A stretch of 6,096 nt of DNA from an uncultured Planctomycetaceae bacterium. Lineage in GTDB: Bacteria > Planctomycetota > Planctomycetia > Planctomycetales > Planctomycetaceae. Within the stretch, counting starts at the first letter, position 1, and the number at the start of each line of letters is the position of its first letter. Positions 5,331 to 6,096 of this stretch are shown here, piece after piece. A model generated the notes under the pieces. That model was not told where the DNA came from, ran no database searches, and saw only the letters and a list, made by a program, of their open reading frames with translations. Position numbers and translations under genes: made by a program. The stretch is taken from assembly GCA_903823545.1 (NCBI GenBank), contig CAIJTL010001470.1, positions 1 through 6,096 on the forward strand, in the 5' to 3' direction.

Positions 5331-6096
5331 GTGAGCAAGGCGGAACGTCATTACGATCGGGCGAATCGACTCTTTGAAAAGGGGAGGTTTCGCGATGCGC
5401 TTCGTGAGTTCAATCTCGCGATCGAACTCGATCCCCAAGAGCCGGACTTCTTCAACGATCGTGGTTTGGTCTGGGACAAGCTGGGAGTCGCGGAGCGAGC
5501 ACTCGAAGACTTCACTGCAGCAATTGATTTGGACCCAACCACTCCCGCGTACTACTTCAATAGAGCTCGTATATTCTCATTGATTAATGAATCTGAGCGA
5601 GCTGGCGACGACCTAACCGAAGTGTTGCATCTCAATCCAATTGATGCGGAAGCGTTGTTACTTCGCGGTGGCGTTTTGGCCGATCAAATGAAGTGGGACG
5701 AGGCGATCGACGATTACAACTCGGCGATTGATTTAACCCCCGATAACGCCGATCTGTTTTACGATCGAGGTCTCGCCTGGGAAGGGAAGAAGGAATTCCA
5801 CAAGGCAATTGAAGACTTCACTCAAGCACTGGCTTTAGATCCGGATTATGTTCCCGCGGTGATGGATCGAGGCAATTGCTGGGACGAACTTGGCGAGCTG
5901 GAGAATGCGTTAGAGGACTACAACAGAGCGTTGGAACTCGCTCCCAATGATTCAATGATCTTGTTCAATCGTGGTTTGGCTTGGCTGAACTCAGGCAAGA
6001 TCGACGAGGCGATTGCGGACTTCACCGCCTCGTTGGAGCACGAACCCGACAATCGCAGGGCACTTTCGAGTCGCGGCGATGCATTGATGAAAAAGG
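5331..6096 (+). CDS. Tetratricopeptide repeat (TPR) protein, 3' end outside the window
   Basis: 255 codons are visible from a GTG start and the frame is still open at the window edge. After MSK the protein is an uninterrupted series of 34-residue TPRs: repeats begin at residues 4, 38, 72, 106, 140, 174 and 208, and an eighth begins at 242. Each follows the pattern of a small/Gly residue near position 8, an Ala at position 20, and a closing [DN]P-type turn near positions 31-32 (for example AIELDP, AIDLDP, ALALDP). RG at positions 7-8 recurs in most repeats. TPRs form a superhelix that binds protein partners; no enzyme domain is seen so far. There is no signal peptide or membrane helix at the start, so it is probably cytoplasmic unless later sequence changes that. 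The 173-nt gap and hairpin after ftsI, together with its own ribosome binding site, suggest an independent unit. Specific function and partner are unknown. Confidence 0.93.
   Translation, partial: MSKAERHYDRANRLFEKGRFRDALREFNLAIELDPQEPDFFNDRGLVWDKLGVAERALEDFTAAIDLDPTTPAYYFNRARIFSLINESERAGDDLTEVLHLNPIDAEALLLRGGVLADQMKWDEAIDDYNSAIDLTPDNADLFYDRGLAWEGKKEFHKAIEDFTQALALDPDYVPAVMDRGNCWDELGELENALEDYNRALELAPNDSMILFNRGLAWLNSGKIDEAIADFTASLEHEPDNRRALSSRGDALMKK

Overview
The window looks like the start of a division/cell-wall (dcw-type) gene cluster from a planctomycete, probably of the Pirellulales type. That placement is an inference from gene content and protein style. The main support is the double-LysM membrane protein, whose wording (KIYGTEKYYLALAAHNRDR, YLGRESR...ELNQ) resembles LysM proteins I associate with Planctomycetota. 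Further support comes from the odd gene order rsmH - LysM protein - FtsL-like protein - ftsI and a large TPR protein next door. No rRNA or other marker is present to settle the taxonomy.

Layout, all genes on the + strand. Positions 1-325 are non-coding as far as I can tell and hold two inverted repeats. rsmH (326-1213, TTG start) encodes the 16S rRNA C1402 N4-methyltransferase. A 501-residue single-pass membrane protein with two C-terminal LysM domains (1105-2610) overlaps the rsmH 3' end by 109 nt if its first ATG is used. A 130-nt gap follows, then a 106-residue membrane-plus-coiled-coil protein in the position and shape of FtsL (2741-3061). Next, 26 nt later, comes a class B penicillin-binding protein, FtsI (3088-5157), with all three catalytic motifs and an unusual charged insertion of about 90 residues. 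A 173-nt gap (5158-5330) carries a strong hairpin nested in a 9-bp inverted repeat. Last is the 5' part of a TPR protein (5331 to the window edge) with seven complete back-to-back 34-residue repeats.

How they fit together: RsmH, an FtsL-like protein and FtsI are the usual opening of a dcw cluster. FtsI would crosslink septal peptidoglycan and FtsL would scaffold it. The inserted LysM protein would be anchored in the inner membrane with its sugar-binding domains outside the cytoplasm, which suggests a peptidoglycan-binding partner of the same machinery. The cluster appears to end after ftsI: the next gene is a TPR protein with its own good Shine-Dalgarno sequence, not murE. The most promising unexplained features are the LysM gene inside the cluster and its overlap with rsmH, the acidic insert in FtsI, the repeated DLDL motifs in the LysM protein linker, and two look-alike palindromes just upstream of rsmH and the ftsL-like gene.
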